Shown here: one piece after another, positions 45,301-56,850 of the stretch
How the letters are laid out: every line of letters begins with the position of its first letter
How positions within the stretch are numbered: position 1 is the first letter of the stretch
Origin: Telopea speciosissima
Lineage: Eukaryota > Streptophyta > Magnoliopsida > Proteales > Proteaceae
DNA length: 64,000 nt
Assembly: GCF_018873765.1 (NCBI RefSeq)
Contig: NC_057926.1
Location: 38,238,946 to 38,302,945 of the forward strand
Reading direction: 5' to 3'
Notes under the pieces: generated by a model
What the model saw: only the letters and a program-made list of their open reading frames with translations
What the model was told of the DNA's origin: nothing
Databases searched by the model: none
Program-made: the position numbers and the translations under genes

Positions 45301-47294
45301 AAAATAGAATCCAAACCAACTAGCCTATCTCCTACGACTTTGACTTTAACTCTAACTACAGCTCCAATAAAAGATAATTAAAAATTGCAAGGAACCCCAA
45401 ATTATAAGGTTTATAAAACCCTAAAATATCATACTGGACCCAACTTTGTATCCAGTTCATCTCCATTTGGGCTTCCCAACAGGTTTGGGCTGGTCCAAGG
45501 AAGTGTTCCTGCATCAGAAACACCCATGCTGGACCTGATATGCTTTCTGGAACTTAAGAAGATGAAAGAAGAAGGCAGAAAGATAGGAAGGGTATGAGTG
45601 TATGACTTTGGAATCACCATCAAAGCTTGTGGGATTGGACTCACCACCAAGGGCTGGAGCTGCATCACTACAGTCCAAGCACAGCTTCACCATTGACCAA
45701 AAGAGGGAAAACCCGATTTCTCCGTAACTCCAAAATGTGGGTGGCTGTGTTCCCTTTGCTTTATTTATAACATGTGTTGTATTACAAAGTAACTCTAAAA
45801 GATGGCAACTCTTTTAGAAAAAAGATCTAATTGCTATGACACAAAAATAAATTAATTGAGGGACAAAAGGGGATACATGATTATCCAAGTTTAAGTGGAT
45901 ACATGATTATCCAAGTTTAAGTGGATACATGATTCCCAACTTAAAGTGGATACATGATTATCTAAGTTAAGTTTTCTGTTATTCACTAAAATGATATAAT
46001 TTTTTCCAGCCAAGCATTGCCTTCGTTTCTGAAACCTAGTTTTCATGGGGTTGGAATGGCTTCAGTTCAACTTAATTGATTTTGCATATTTAGCCTTGGC
46101 TGTAGTTTTGCTCAGTCAACTTCATATAGTTCGTGGCATAAGCAGTCTAATGTTTTGCAACCAATCAGGGGGGAATAGAACATATGTATTATTTTACAGA
46201 CCATTTTTTCTCTTGCAAAAATAAACAGTTGGCTGTGACCTCCCATGATGCTTACATAGAATTGAATAACAGACCAAGTTACAAAGCAGTGATATATGTT
46301 AGTGCTCTAATTCATAATGAATGATTGCTTCTAGCATAAGCTCTGCAGTTACCTGAGTTTTGAACTTTTGATGCCACAAGGCCTTCCTTTCCTCTTTGGA
46401 TGCTTAATATTTTACCTATAATGAATAATCTGCCCCTTAATTGAGCTGTAGTTCTAGGATGTATTGCAGATCTTGGGAGAATAATCAGTTTTGGTTGTGG
46501 AAGCTTCTGTTCATTGCTTAGACTAAAATGGGTGTGGGATTTCTTGTAGTTTGGCCCATATAATAGATTTGTGGTTGTTTGGATATCGAAGTGGTGAAAT
46601 GTGTTCTTTCATGGACTATAATAAACTACTTTCAGCCCAGATGTCCTATATGCTTCTGAATCTCTTTTCCTTTTACTTTTTTCTTTTTTTTTGGGGGGGG
46701 GGGGGAGAGGGGGTGGAGTTGGTTGGTTGGTTCTTGTCAGTTTACTTTTTTCTATTCTTTTGTATTCTTCTGATAGTTCATGGAGTGATGGCTGTTGGCA
46801 TTCGTGACATGCAGGATGCAGCCAACATGGTTGTTAAGATGAAGAACTTGAAGCTCCGAGACCGTGACTTGAGGCTCTGCCATGCCAAATCTGATGTGAC
46901 ACCATCAAAGAAAAGAAATGCATCCCCTGTATGGACAGATAGATCCTCTTCGAAGAGATTGGCTGTGACTCCTAGTGAGAATTCAGCTGATGGAAATAAA
47001 AAGCCCAAAGCAAAGGGTGACCTTTCTTACCAGGGCCTGCGGGCAAACAAAGCAGGGGTGCAGAAGAAAATGAGTTTCTCTCCAAGAACCATTGAACAGG
47101 GGAAATTTCAGTCTAAGAAAGGGCCTGAGAGGAAAGTACGTGAGATCAAACGACCTGCAGTTGCTGCCAGGAAAACGAAGGCCCTTGGCACGAAGGATGG
47201 GGGATTGTCCAAACAGGTAGGGAACAAACGAAAGCTGGGAATCACGACGCCAGGGAACTCCCCCAAGAACAAGAAAGCTAGGAAGATCAGGTAG
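39393..47294 (+). CDS. Two-RRM nucleolar RNA-binding protein, RBM34/Nop12 family
   Basis: Six exons: 39393-40163, 40249-40307, 41132-41201, 41322-41447, 41558-41686 and 46815-47294 (stop TAG), with consistent phases, 544 residues. The first 215 residues are lysine- and glutamate-rich (KKRKRHKEKK, KKTKKKRKR) and should be nucleolar/nuclear targeting. RRM1 starts at about residue 219 (RTVFVGNLPLKVKKK) and ends near VDMACP (about 313), with RNP1-like VHAYIVF. RRM2 runs from about 330 (RTVFVGNLPFDVK) to about 412, with RNP1 KGIAYVLF. The basic tail ends KNKKARKIR. Yeast Nop12 and human RBM34 bind pre-60S rRNA (5.8S/25S processing), so a ribosome-biogenesis role is likely. An in-frame upstream ORF reaches 39201, but MGKKPKEQ is the natural start. 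TGGGCT near 39261 resembles site II elements of ribosome genes. Intron 5 is 5.1 kb with an LTR element inside. Confidence 0.93.
40430..41050. repeat. Tandem duplication inside intron 2 of the RRM gene
   Basis: A segment of about 240-260 bp occurs twice, at about 40547-40783 and 40790-41046. It contains GCAGAGCCAATAGGAGG, GGGCTGGTGATTATTCCAAC and ACAAGTTTGTCCTGC. Just before it, a 60-bp unit (GCAACTTATCTCTTATAT, TCAATCATCACTTAGCTGA) is itself doubled. Confidence 0.85.
42830..43957 (-). repeat. LTR (left on the + strand) of the compact gypsy-like element
   Basis: 1128 bp. It starts TGATGCAGAATGGGG and ends GTTCCTGCATCA, and is similar along its length to 44440-45516. Confidence 0.85.
44440..45516 (-). 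repeat. LTR (right on the + strand) of the compact gypsy-like element
   Basis: 1077 bp. It starts TGATGCAGATTGGGG and ends GTTCCTGCATCA. Confidence 0.85.
45866..45975. repeat. Four tandem copies of a 26-bp unit
   Basis: The unit GTGGATACATGATTATCCAA plus GTTTAA is repeated about four times with small differences, in intron 5 of the RRM gene. Confidence 0.88.
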
Positions 47295-47879
47295 GAATGA
47301 AGTGACTTTGTTAACTTCTTGATGTATTAGTTCTCTGATTATGTAAGTCTTCAGAAGTAAGTTTTAATTATCACCTTAAGTTGGAAACCCAGGAGGTTTT
47401 AATTGTATATCAAGAGGCTCATGATTTAGGGTGCCTTTTATTATTTTGGAAATCTTTGTATCGTCTAGATATTTTTGTTTAATAAAAAGTGATTTTTAAC
47501 AATGATCTCTTGCATTTTTACCTTTTTGCACTTTGAGCCTTGAGGGTAAAACAATTGGATTTCATGTCTTGATTTTTATTTTACATTTTTTTTTGGGTTC
47601 TTACCCTGTACATCAAAACAGGATTCTGGATGGGCATAGCTAGTTTTGTCATATGGAAGTTTGGCTGAAACTTGAATTGTGAGCAGGGACCTTGGGATCT
47701 ACTTCTGCATAAAGTTTCAAGGGTCCGTCCAGAAAATCATTTTGACGTGCCTGTTCTGTCAAGCCGTTTGTTCTTTTTCCATCTGTATTTCCTAATATCA
47801 GACATTCTATCATTATCTTTAGTTTAGAAACAAATGTTCTTGGTCACATCCAACTGGAAAAAACTTACTGTCAATGACT
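47295..47879. other. 3' UTR and downstream DNA of the RRM gene
   Basis: AATAAA-like AATAAAAAG at about 47480 could serve as the polyadenylation signal. No other feature is seen. Confidence 0.4.
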
Positions 47880-48505
47880 TTTTCTGCCTTCCACATGTTT
47901 TTGAAGAATGCTATAAAGGACTTGCGCGACCGCTGCAGCAGGTTTACTAATTCTCCTGCCGGCTTTCATTCCCATTACCCGATTGTATCTATGCATTCAT
48001 TGATGGTGCTTAGAATGTCTTCTCATAAAAGGGGATAAGGCCTTCATTTTTGAAGATGGAGCTGGGAATTTCATCACTGTAAAGTGTTAAGGTTTGCTTG
48101 GGGTTCTCAGCTACTGCTATGGAGGTTGAAGCGATTTGGGGTGCTATCCTCTTAGTTCAAAGCTTACACACTACCTCTCCTATTGTCCTGAGACTGCTTG
48201 CTTGTTATCTTGGCACTTAACAAGCTGGATTCTTCCTTGGATTGGGTACCTCGCAGGCTTGTACAGTCGCGAATGATATACTGCCGTTCAAGTAGTTTCT
48301 TTTGTCTTGTATTTCTTACTCATGTTTCTCGCAATGTAATTAAGGAGACCCATTGGTTAGCAAAAGATGCTTCTTGTTTTTCTTTGTTCCAGGTTTGGTG
48401 GTATTATTCTCTACCCTCTTTTCTTCTTTGTTCTACAGTCCTGCCAGAGTTTCTCTAGGGCTGATTTCATATAAATAAAATCTCTGTTGGAAAAAAAATT
48501 AAAAA
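47880..48505 (+). mobile_element. L1 3' fragment (degenerate RNase H)
   Basis: The frames encode MEVEAIWGAILLVQS and, further on, HVSRNVIKETHWLAKDAS, weak matches to the RNase H end of plant L1s (E..AI, and the HV.R..N..AD.LA block). A 3' UTR ends TAAAATCTCTGTTGGAAAAAAAA at about 48500, like other L1 termini. Several breaks. Confidence 0.6.
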
Positions 48506-48829
48506 ATTTGCAATATCGATCTTTGTTCATGAAACGTCACTCAGTCCAAGTAGCATCTCTTTGCTGAACCAATATGCATTCAGGCACAGCTGCTGAGCTG
48601 AGCCGGATGAGCAGAGAAAGATAGTCCTGGTCAACTGAAAAAATGGATCTAGGTCTTATAGAAGAGGCATAGGCATTGTGACACATTTTAGTTGATATTA
48701 ACTGGATTTGTTAGCCTGTTAAGTAGCCATTCGTTCCTGGCTCCCTAGTTCTTCCAGTTGAAACTCAGTAATTTTTTAGTAAAACATATTGGTTGCAAGG
48801 AAGTTGTAAAAGATTAAAGAGCATTCAAC

Positions 48830-49290
48830 AAGTTCTGTTATAAGTTCGAAGCATGGATAAAAAACTCGACTGAAACCTGTCAAAACAATCAAGTTGTCTC
48901 AGTTTCGACAGGTTTTGAGATGAATTACATGATAACTTTAAAAAATCCCAAAACTCGACATGGTTTCGACCGTTTCGTCAAGTATTGATCGAAACCGTTG
49001 CTTTCGGTCGAAACTTGATCGAACCGATCGAAACCATAGCCTTTTGAATACCTTTTTGAAGGTTTTGGGTTATACGCTTTTAAGCCCCTCTACTTTTTGA
49101 AGGTTTTGGGTTAGACCAACAACCACGGAAGCAAAACCCAGAGCCTGTTGTAGAGAAAAGCTTGTTTAAACTAGCCTGGGGATGGAGGAAGTTCCTCTTC
49201 TTTTAATTTTTGAAGGTTTTGGTTATACGCTATTAAGCCCCTCTACTTTTAATTTTTGAAGATTTTGGGTTATACGTTCTTCTCCATGGA
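48830..49290. repeat. TCGAAACC-type MITE followed by GGTTTTGGGTTATACG repeats
   Basis: At 48845-49030, words such as TCGAAACC / GGTTTCGA and a GACAGGTTT palindrome form a degenerate foldback. From 49055 to 49285 the words TTTTTGAAGGTTTTGG, GTTATACGC and AAGCCCCTCTAC recur three times. Confidence 0.55.
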
Positions 49291-49691
49291 ATTGCAAAAG
49301 GGATTTAATTTCTCACAGAGAAGGAAGAAATTGATTTTGCTAATGTTCCGTTTCAGAGTAGGGAGATTATATGAACATTAAAGGTAGTTAAAAGCAAAGA
49401 AAGATGACCAGAAAACAAAACAGTGATGACAGATCTCTCACCTTCAAAAGCTAGATTAAGCTTGTAAAACTCCAGGTCAGACTTTAATATTTTTAGTAAA
49501 CTAATTACCTGTAAAACTCCAGATCTTCTGTTCTCTCTCTGGGGACATGGAAGTCGTGGTCTCCACTTCCCCAAAATAAACCTATACTGTATTTTGACAC
49601 AGTTGAAGACTAGACAGTCACCCACCTCTCCCACTCCCCACTCCCCACTCCCCAAGAAGAAAATAATAAGAGATGACATTAAAAAATTAAA

Positions 49692-49926
49692 GAAAGAAAC
49701 AGGAAGATCATCGGCAAACCATCGGCAGTGCTTCTCTGTTCATCAGAAGTTGGGCCTCTTAACCAAAGCTAATGTAATGGAGGTACCCCAAGCCGAAGTA
49801 AAATTAATGAAAGAAACAGGAAGATCATCGGCAAACCATCGGCAGTGCTTCACTGTTCATCAGAAGTTGGGCCTCTTAACCAAAGCCAATGTAATGGAGG
49901 TACCCAAAGCCGAAGTCCCAACCTCA
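49692..49926 (+). repeat. Two tandem 117-bp copies in one open frame
   Basis: Copies start at about 49694 and 49811. The spacing of 117 bp is 39 codons, so the ORF at 49594-49944 stays open across both (ETGRSSANHRQCF, VHQKLGLLTKANVMEVP). Only about five base differences separate the copies. No known family was recognised and there is no start context or partner exon, so I list it as a repeat, not a gene. Confidence 0.6.
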
Positions 49927-49949
49927 AACTCGAACAAATCATAATATAT

Positions 49950-50906
49950 GAAAATTTTCAAAATTAACAGTCGTGCCACCAATGGTACAGTTAATTATGT
50001 GAACTAATTATAATATTACTTTAGTGTCTCTATCGTATCAACGTGTACGTTAGTAAACTTGGATCAATAACCACAAGTACCATTTTCAGTGATTTTTTGA
50101 TGAAAGTAATTCATGAATTGTGTTTAAAATATGAAAAATAGAACCTGCAAAAAAATGTCAAACCTAAAATACCTTGTTTTGAGGTCGAAACCCGAGTTTT
50201 TTTTTTTTGGTTTGAAGCATGACTAATTTACACCTTAACCGCATCTTCACACTGGTAGCCCAAGTTTTTCACCGAGGCATGCGACAGCGAAACATGTTAG
50301 TTGATGAAAGTGACTCCTTCAACCAACAGACCACCCCATGACATCAAGCCAAGGAAATAGCTGCCTTTCCAAGCATATATTCTATAACTAAAATGCCCAA
50401 TCAATTACAATAAGGTACAGTACATCACTGCGTTGAGAAACAAAAGTACAATTCAACTCTACATACAATTCTGCCCAACAAGTATTCCAGGAAAGATCCC
50501 ATTCTCATTCATAAAGAAATAGTTTTCAAGGATTGTGAGCATCAGGTTCCCAAGAGAACCGTTTCAGAACTATAATATTGCTACCGAATGCATAGCTTAT
50601 TGAGATGTTATTACATTTGTTAACACTTAAGCACATTTGGATAATTGGGCGTGTCAAATAGATAATTGACAAGCTAAGATGAGGAACACTTCCCTGCAAC
50701 CCTTTCACAGAACACATTTCAGGCCAATCACTTCCGTGGTAGATTTCCAAGTTGCCTCAGATTCAGCAGCCAACTCCACAACCAAGTGATGGAGCTACAA
50801 CTTACTTTATATTTGATTCGTATCTGTACAGATTTGGTGGAACCGAATGGGTTGGCTGTGGATTGGGTTCACAAAGGACCAGTAGCTGAGTTTCCATCAC
50901 GGGTAC
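49950..50906. other. Region 3' of the TVP38-like gene
   Basis: This is presumably the 3' UTR on the minus strand near 50500-50906, followed by AT-rich DNA. A T10 run lies at 50197. No separate gene is supported. Confidence 0.35.
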
Positions 50907-53166
50907 TCAAGTCTTGCTCTTTGTCATCAGTGTAGGAGTGACCGAGACAGCCCCAATCAGAAAAAGAGTAGCAATTGCCTGGAAATCATACAGGTCAGCC
51001 AGCGAGCGCAGCTCCCCAAGAGCTATTCCAGCCTGCACAAAATTGCAGTTAACACCCACTTTGGAAGTTCCATTAATGAAATCAGACTACTGTAACTGTG
51101 CTACAAGGACACATTTGCCTTCAGCAAACACTGCATATCTGCATGTCTAAGCACCTGGGTGTTTCTCTGTTGGATAAATAAAACCCAATTTGCTCAATTG
51201 CCTGAAGGCAACTTTAGATGAGACAGGAAACTTGTCAATAAAATTCTGACAAGCGAAGCTATCCAAGATAAGCATTACCAATGAACATGGCAGTTCAGTG
51301 CATAATGACAACGAGAACAGTGTGATTTTAGGGCACTGTAAATTTCACAAGTCTAAATCTTAATTGCAAGGATTAAGATTCCCAAGTATATTACCCTGAC
51401 AGTGAGATAAGCAGCTGGAATGAGTCCAATGAATGTTCCCAGGAAGAATGTATGGTAAGGCACATCTACGATTGGTGATGCTACGTTAATGAATGTGTTG
51501 GGCAAGGTCGGAGTCAGCCTTAAGAAAAGCATGTAATTGAGTAGTCTATCCCTTCTTTTAGCTACCTGCAGAGTGAAGGAGAAGGTCATATACATAATGC
51601 AATGCTATTAATAAAAGTAAGCAAAAACCATAACAGGAAAGAAGTCATATTCACCTGGGCTTGAAAATAACTCAATTTATCTGGCCAAAGAGAGAAGACC
51701 AGCGGCTTTCCTATCAATTTTGATAGAAAATAGCAAGAAGAAGCACCAGCAGTGGCAGCAAAGACAACAAGAGCCACACCTTTGACGACTCCGAAAAGAG
51801 CTCCAGCAAGCAATGACATGAAGACAGTTCCTGGAATCATGAAAGTTTGCATGAAAATGTAGACTGTCAAGTACCCCACAAGGACCTGTACTGTGTAATC
51901 GCTTGTGTAAATCTCAAGGTGATCCCTGCAAAACCAGCACACAGAAAATTTAGATACATGTCGAGTCATATTTGTTCAACAACATCAGGAATGGCTTCGA
52001 AACTGCTGGAAAAGTAAAGGAATACTTAAATTTATTATAGAAAATTGGAACACATATGGTTAGCTGTAATAACTTATGAGACAATGGATATGATTTTCTC
52101 AGAAAATGAACCCTAGGATATGATAAAATACAACAACAATATAGCCTTATCCCAACTAAATAGGGTCGGCTACATGGATCCTTGCTCTCCAATCAGCTCT
52201 ATTCGAAGTCACACACGATACGAAGCCTAAGCTATGCATGTCTTTCCTCACCACTTCTCCTAGGGTTATTTTAGGTCTGCCCTTGGCTCTTTTACTTCCT
52301 TCAATTTGAATCAAATCACTCCTCCATACTAGAGCGTCCCATGGCCCATGCCGCCTCAAACAACTCTCACCTAGCTTATCATGTATTGGAACTACTCCCA
52401 ACTCAGCTCAGCTCTACATGTAGATAGAATGCAGAAAGAAAATTTGGAATTCCTGATCTTGAAGAAAGAAGAATAAAAAAAGGATGTACACTGAATATTT
52501 AATCAGGAAACCTGTTAGATACAGAAGTCCACAAAAGCATAGCACAATTATGTTGTAACACTGCAAGCTTTCTTTGAATAGACAGAATCAGGATGTTCCA
52601 GCACATATTTAAGAGAAAAAAAGGAAAATAATTGATAGGAAAACTCCTATTTAAAATCAGATAAAACCAGGAGATCCACTGCATAGATCCAATATGAGAA
52701 GAAAACCCTTTTTATCTCACAAATATATTTACAAGATTCCATCTCCACCCGTATAAACAAACAAATAACGTACAAAAATCAGCATAATAATATGCAAAAG
52801 AGAAACCAAATTAAACGAACCAATAAATCAAAACAAATTCAGATATTACATTATATAATGAGCCTAACAAAGTTCATGAAACCCAATTAAACAATCCAAA
52901 GGACAAAATTTCCTTTAATGGGGAATGAAACCCCCAAATAGAACCAAAACCCATAAAAAAAAAATTTACCTGAGAATTTGTAGATCTTCAAGACTGCGAG
53001 GCAACTTGAGGAAGCTATAATCGGAGGCAGGCATTGTGTAATAAACACCAAAAAGTCCCAAACCGAAACTAACAACGACACCCACAGCTATCGTCGTCTC
53101 CCAAAAAGTTAAAGGGAATTTCGATCCCTTGGCACTGCAAGCGATATCTTCCTCCCTCTTCTCCAT
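50907..53166 (-). CDS. TVP38/TMEM64 family (VTT/DedA domain) membrane protein
   Basis: Four exons on the minus strand: 53166-52970, 51925-51655, 51565-51395 and 51032-50907 (stop TGA), 254 residues with consistent phases. The N-terminus MEKREEDIACSAKGS is cytosolic, followed by a membrane segment (about residues 25-44). The VTT/SNARE-associated core includes FMIPGTVFMSLLAGALFG, an ATAGASSCYFLSKLIG helix and FLRLTPTLPNTFINVASP, which carries the conserved F-x-R-x-x-P motif, then a hydrophobic segment GTFIGLIPAAYLTV. The C-terminal helix is near FQAIATLFLIGAV. Human TMEM41B/VMP1 relatives are ER lipid scramblases and yeast Tvp38 is a Golgi protein; the plant function is little known. Upstream, GGCCAATAAGAGG at about 53400 (minus strand) is a possible CCAAT box in a GA-rich leader. 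Intron 1 contains an RTE LINE tail. Confidence 0.9.
52130..52410 (-). mobile_element. RTE-type LINE 3' end in an intron
   Basis: The minus strand encodes RPKITLGEVVRKDMHSLGF and NRADWRARIHVADPI, the C-terminus of RTE-clade LINEs. The 3' UTR then reads TTTAGTTGGGATAAGGC, followed by a (TTG)n tail seen as ACAACAACA at 52130. It is 5'-truncated, with about 81 codons left. Confidence 0.85.
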
Positions 53167-53869
53167 TCCTTATATCCTTCCCTTAATTCTATCTTTTTTC
53201 CTCTTCTGGGTCAATCAGCTCAGCCCTTTCCCTAATCCTCAAATCAACAAATTAGGGTTTTTTCTCTTCTGGATATTTCTAAAATATCAAGACTTAATCA
53301 TCTGAGCTGCATTAAGAGAAGAAAGACCCAAAAAGGTAAAAATTGAAATCATGGATATTTTGGTTTGCTTCTGCTGCTGCTGCTTCTTCTTCTTCTTCCT
53401 CTTATTGGCCTTTGTCGCTTCTTCTTCTTCTTCTCTCTCTGTGAACGTTAGGCATATTCGTTGGTTGAGTAAAATACAACCAACGTAGACTACAGGAAGG
53501 AGAAGCCAGCGAGGGTATTTAAATGGTAGAGAAGGATAGTTTTGGCATATTCCACGACACGTCAGCCATAATTTGCCACGTAGTTAGGACATCCGTTTAA
53601 CTCTAATTGGGTTTTGCATCGACCTATGCTGCTAGGCATGTGCGTTTTTTCTTTTTTATGATAAAAAAAATATATTAATTTAGAAAAAAAATATATATAC
53701 AGAGTTTTTAGATTGTCCAAATCTAACTAAATTGAGCAATACCCATACAAAGAGAGTCTCCTTTATTGACAAATGAGATATTTTGAGCTATACTATTTAT
53801 ATATAATAAATCTTTTAAAAGATTCTAAGGCTGAGGAGAAGAAGTCGGAGATGGAAGGAGATCTGTTGA
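53167..53869. other. Promoter-side region of the TVP38-like gene and AT-rich spacer
   Basis: (CTT)n and (CTG)n runs at 53366-53445 probably belong to the 5' UTR/promoter (minus strand). 53640-53860 is AT-rich with no gene. Confidence 0.45.
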
Positions 53870-54180
53870 TTTAAGCACCAGATTTCTTTATCATCAACCC
53901 CATACTTGAAGCATGATCGAGGCCTGTCCAAATATTGACTAATTCTGATTCCAAAGGAGTGGAAGATATGAAGTGTCCTGCTGCCAAAAGGATGAATCTA
54001 CCATCTAGGAGGAGAAGATAAGACCATCCGACCAAGTTTATTCCTGGTATCGGGTATCCTGCACAGATTAAAACAGGATAAAAAAGTTTTGGCAAAGAAG
54101 AAACAATAGGAACTATAAATTCCTCTTCAATATTAAGATATTTATCATGGAATAAAATGGAAGGGGGGATTAAATTCAAA
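53870..54180 (-). mobile_element. L1 RNase H fragment
   Basis: On the minus strand, GWSYLLLLDGRFILLAAGHF and TPLESELVNIWTGLDHASSM match the RNase H domain of plant L1 ORF2 (D-G-x-F, LE.E...W.GL..A...G). The first catalytic Asp region is eroded. The stop is at 53871-53873. Confidence 0.65.
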
Positions 54181-54421
54181 TCAACTAACCAACGCTTAAC
54201 CTGATTATGTGCGTTGCCCTTGTGTTTCTACTCTCAACTTTCTCCCCACCACCCAACTTGGGGGAGACTTGAAAAGAGATGAAGTAAATGACGATAATGC
54301 CCTTTTATTTTTTTATGATCTCTCATTAATTAATGGCATCTTTTATTAAGAAAAAAAAAAAAAGGTCTTTCTAGGTGTAACTATGCCTAATGAAAGATAA
54401 CGTTTCACTATCTCATCTGGA

Positions 54422-54834
54422 ACATGGTTTTGAATCTCGGATCGGTATCGATCGAGGCCGATCCCGAGATTAGACTGATACAACAAGGTTTGACTGGATC
54501 GTTCCCTGGATCGGTCAATCTGATTTGATCCTTGACCGAACCAACCAAATATTTTTTGAATTTTTTCAAAGTTTTTAAGTTTTTTTTTATAAAAATATTA
54601 TCTTGACCGATATTGACCGATACCAACCGCTATTGACTGATCCGACCCAGATAATATCGGTCGATCCCAAGATCAAAACACCCACCAACTTTGGCTGATA
54701 CATGAGCCGATCCATAAAAAATGATTTTGGAGGTTTTTTGACCGATTTATACCGATCCGATCCCGTTGCAGAAAGGTTTTGGTAATGACTGATACCAAGT
54801 CCGATACCTGGATTTTGAACCTTGATCTGGAAAC
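54422..54834. mobile_element. GATCGG/GACCGAT-type MITE
   Basis: It starts ACATGGTTTTGAATCTCGG and ends GGATTTTGAACCTTG, with inverted ends. The interior repeats GATCGGTATCGATCG and TTGACCGATACC. Same class as 22331-22566. Confidence 0.6.
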
Positions 54835-56374
54835 TTAGTCGAACCCAACCCCTACCCCAAAAAAAAAAAAAATTTAGTCCAACCCAAAAATCTCAATTTG
54901 TATCTAGTAGAAAAAGCAAAAGTTTTCATGCGCGACCGTGCATGTACATGATCGGCATTAAATGCAATCAGATTGACATAAGTGCCCATTTGAAATGATA
55001 TAAACTCCCTGGAATCAATTTTTAAATCTTTATCCTGGTTTTACCAAAAAAAAAATCTTTATTCTGTCATGTAAAAAAAAAAAAGAGCTGTAAAAAATTA
55101 ATTTTTAAAAATCAATTAAAAACATTTTACATCCAATCAAATGAATAATATGTACATAAAACTCAAACTTCAATTAAGCTGCGAAAGGACATAAGACCAA
55201 GGCCCATCGAAAGAACCCTATATAACAAGCTAATTCAGGATAATTTTTTTTAAAGTTTATTCAATTATCAGAAAATGCTTAAATAATAATAGGGTTGGTT
55301 ATGAATTGCACACTTGGGCCTAATCCTTGCAGTCCATGATTTTTTTTGGTGAATTTGGCGGATATTGTCGTATAATAGGAAAACTTAAATTAAAGTTTTG
55401 TTGTTTAATTGTCCAACTTTTTCTACCCAAAAAAAAAAAAAAAAATTGTCCCACTTTGTGTTTTTTGGTAAACATTGTCCAACATTGTCAAACAGTCACA
55501 TAAGTCTCCTATCACTTTTGTTGTTAGCTTTCAAGAAATATCCTAAATGTAAGGTAAAAATCTTATTGGTACCAAGATTACTAGAAAAAATTGTAAATTT
55601 ATTTTTTTGCTTTTTTAGTATCATAATTTTTTTAGTGACGGTATATCTTGTCATTTCAAATGTCTACTTGAAAAATGTGCAATTTTTAATAATGACATAA
55701 TGAAACGTTCAAGGAATCGAGTGTTTGACACCTATCCAACACATTTCTTGACATATAGTACTACTAATAGGTAGGTATAATCAGTGTGGTCTTTTGTGCT
55801 CCTTTGCTTACCCCTACGATCCCGTATCTGATCCCTCGTGGATCCCTCTATAGCTCCAAGGTGGACCTAGCACAAAAAAAAATTATAATAATTGAAAGTA
55901 TTTTCAAATTATTTTGAAAACATATTTCTACCTCTATACTATCTACACTAAATAAATTTTGAGAATAAAACAAGGGCAATCAAAAGAAGGTTACAACTTG
56001 TCACTTCACCATTTTGGTGATAACAAGATGCACCCAAATATAAAAGAACTTAAATAATACAATACAATTTTTTGAAATTTTTTTTTCTATATAATATATT
56101 AAATATTGTCTTCTAACAACAAAAAGACAATATAAACTAAAAAATCATTTTAGAAGAAAAAATTACTTTCCTAAGAAATTTTTTTCTTCAATTGAAACAA
56201 ATTGAGCTTAAGAGAATTTTTCATCATTCCATTGTATTGGTGAGCTAGAATTCTCTTACATAGCTCAACAATGTATTTATCTATATGTGGTCATATTGCA
56301 AAAATTTTTAAATGAAGGATTCTCCAAACCTAAGGTGTTTTCTATGTCAGCCATCTCAAAGTATAACAAAAAAC
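54835..56374. other. AT-rich intergenic DNA
   Basis: It contains homopolymer runs, a GTTTTCATGCGCGACCGTGCATG fragment (54922) related to the hairpin at 57915-58070, and a duplicated tract at 55640-56035. No gene is seen. Confidence 0.4.
55640..56035. repeat. Diverged duplicate of 60805-60995
   Basis: Shared in the same orientation: CTTGTCATTTCA/CTTATCATTTCA, TGTGCAA, ATAACATAAT-like, TTTTCAAATTATTTT(G/C)AAAAC, GGGCAATCAAAAGAAGGTTA, CAACTT and (G/A)TTGCACCCAAA. The copy here is longer, with extra sequence between the blocks. Confidence 0.6.
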
Positions 56375-56525
56375 GTGCCTAGTGCACGAGGCTCTCGCCA
56401 CTACAAGGTTTGGGGAGGGTCATAATATACACAGTCTTACCCCTATTTTCATAGAAAGTTGTTTCTAGTCTCGAATTCGTGACCAGTTGGTCACAATAAA
56501 GCAACTTTTACCGTTGCACCTATGT
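56375..56525 (-). mobile_element. Au-type SINE
   Basis: On the minus strand the block has GGTGCAACGGTAAAAGTTGC (A-box side), TGTGACCAACTGGTCACGAA, the B-box-like TTCGAG, GGGGTAAGACTGTG and ends GCCTCGTGCACTAGGC. This is the order of the plant Au SINE family. It is full length apart from point differences. Confidence 0.8.
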
Positions 56526-56529
56526 CGAA

Positions 56530-56850
56530 TCGTTATCCCCTTCAATTTGCTGCCCCCTCCAATTCCTCACATGGGGGTGAAAATGACCACCTACCCCTGC
56601 CCAATAACACTGCCTAAAGTGGGGTCCACCCCCCCTAATTTTTATCCTCTCCTATTACAGCATGATGCTGTAATGCATCGTGCGGTGGCTCCAGAGGCCA
56701 TGTGCACCAAGTAGGACCCGTTGTACCACATGGCCTCTGCAGCGTCGCACGATGAGTTATAGCACCGTATTGTAACAGGAAAAGATAACGATTCTCACTC
56801 CCCCCCTATTAGAGGAATTGGAAGTGCCCACGAATTGAAAATGATAATTA
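56530..56850. mobile_element. Nested foldback MITEs
   Basis: Outer arms: TTATCCCCTTCAATTTG with CCTCCAATTCCTC, against GAGGAATTGGAAG with CAATTGAAAATGATAA-like sequence. Inner arms: ATCCTCTCCTATTACAGCA, CATCGTGCG and GGCCATGTG, against ACATGGCCTCTG, CGCACGATG and TGTAACAGGAAAAGAT. The inner element (about 56640-56790) sits inside the outer one. Confidence 0.6.

Larger units (their letters stand above)
42830..45516 (-). mobile_element. Compact Ty3/gypsy-like LTR element without coding region
   Basis: Two LTRs (42830-43957 and 44440-45516) have TGATGCAG...CTGCATCA-type ends. A perfect 5-bp target duplication, GAAAC, lies at 42825-42829 and 45517-45521. On the minus strand TTGGTATTACAACCG right after the LTR resembles a Met-tRNA primer site, and a purine-rich CTCGAGGTCGAGTTTTC block lies shortly before the other LTR, as in plant gypsy elements. 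The interior is only 482 bp and shows no gag or pol, so the copy is non-autonomous or internally deleted. In the stretch I compared, the LTRs differ by about a tenth, implying an old insertion of several million years. It lies antisense in intron 5 of the RRM gene. Confidence 0.85.
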
